Assembly: GCF_011766325.1 (NCBI RefSeq)
Contig: NZ_BLLG01000014.1
Location: 1-64,000 of the forward strand
Direction of reading: 5' to 3'
Source: Streptomyces pacificus
Lineage (GTDB): Bacteria > Actinomycetota > Actinomycetes > Streptomycetales > Streptomycetaceae
DNA: 64,000 nt
Positions 63,942 to 64,000 of the stretch are shown piece after piece. The notes under the pieces were generated by a model, which was not told the DNA's origin, searched no databases, and saw only the letters and a program-made list of their open reading frames with translations. Both the position numbers and the translations under genes were made by a program. Position 1 is the first letter of the stretch. Each line of letters begins with the position of its first letter.

Positions 63942-64000
63942 GTCGCGACGCCCGAAACGGCGACTCGCTGCGCTGCCGAATCGGCCGGGGAGCCCCACGC

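Overview
The window is a high-GC actinobacterial chromosome segment, almost certainly Streptomyces or a very close relative. Codons are strongly GC3-biased and GTG/TTG starts are common. The gene set is also typical: an SsgA-like protein, a Wbl (WhiB-like) protein, a Streptomyces-style type VII secretion (T7SS/ESX) locus without EccE, an SCO6745-family protein and a GH46 chitosanase. No rRNA, tRNA, CRISPR array, IS element or prophage was seen.

1-20.1 kb is a T7SS locus. On the minus strand lie a large WXG/coiled-coil protein (cut by the left edge), an associated protein, two WXG100-type proteins, eccB and eccD. eccC is divergent. After a TetR gene comes a four-gene minus-strand operon: an SseB-like T7SS-associated protein, a membrane-anchored ricin-lectin protein, a large beta-helix plus double-AAA+ (EccA-like) ATPase, and a mycosin. 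All three catalytic residues of the mycosin (Asp, His, Ser) are replaced, so it looks like a pseudoprotease.

20.4-31 kb is accessory or housekeeping: an AhpD-like protein divergent from a TetR regulator, divergent ATP-dependent DNA ligase (LigC type) and prim-pol genes, a frameshifted PIMT-like methyltransferase of the kind linked to RiPP/ATP-grasp systems, a secreted DUF1254/DUF1214 protein, a lipoprotein, a VOC protein and a Wbl protein. 31-39.8 kb holds chitosanase, a stearoyl-ACP-type desaturase with a palindromic operator, DDAH, an ABC-F protein with a long attenuator-like leader, an SsgA-like protein, a saccharopine-dehydrogenase-like reductase and a lipoprotein.

39.9-45.9 kb is a four-gene acyl-CoA degradation operon (class III CoA-transferase/racemase, acyl-CoA dehydrogenase, thiolase, FadB-type multifunctional enzyme). 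It is preceded by two palindromes, one matching the KstR2 consensus, and faces a convergent MerR gene. 46.9-58.9 kb carries a tail-anchored small protein, a secreted sphingomyelinase-type phosphodiesterase with a collagen-like in-frame extension after its stop, a DUF2236 oxygenase, a decayed ORF, a BCCT transporter, a second ABC-F protein, Tex and an SCO6745-family protein. 59.2-63.8 kb holds enoyl-CoA hydratase, HdeD-like, an ATPase-fold regulator, idi, a 47-codon in-frame remnant of a CDF zinc exporter (zitB position) still preceded by a Zur-like box, and galE.

Many intergenic gaps hold short G+C-rich tandem repeats of 6-22 bp. Several genes appear to be transcribed leaderless, with a TAnnnT box 6-7 nt before ATG.
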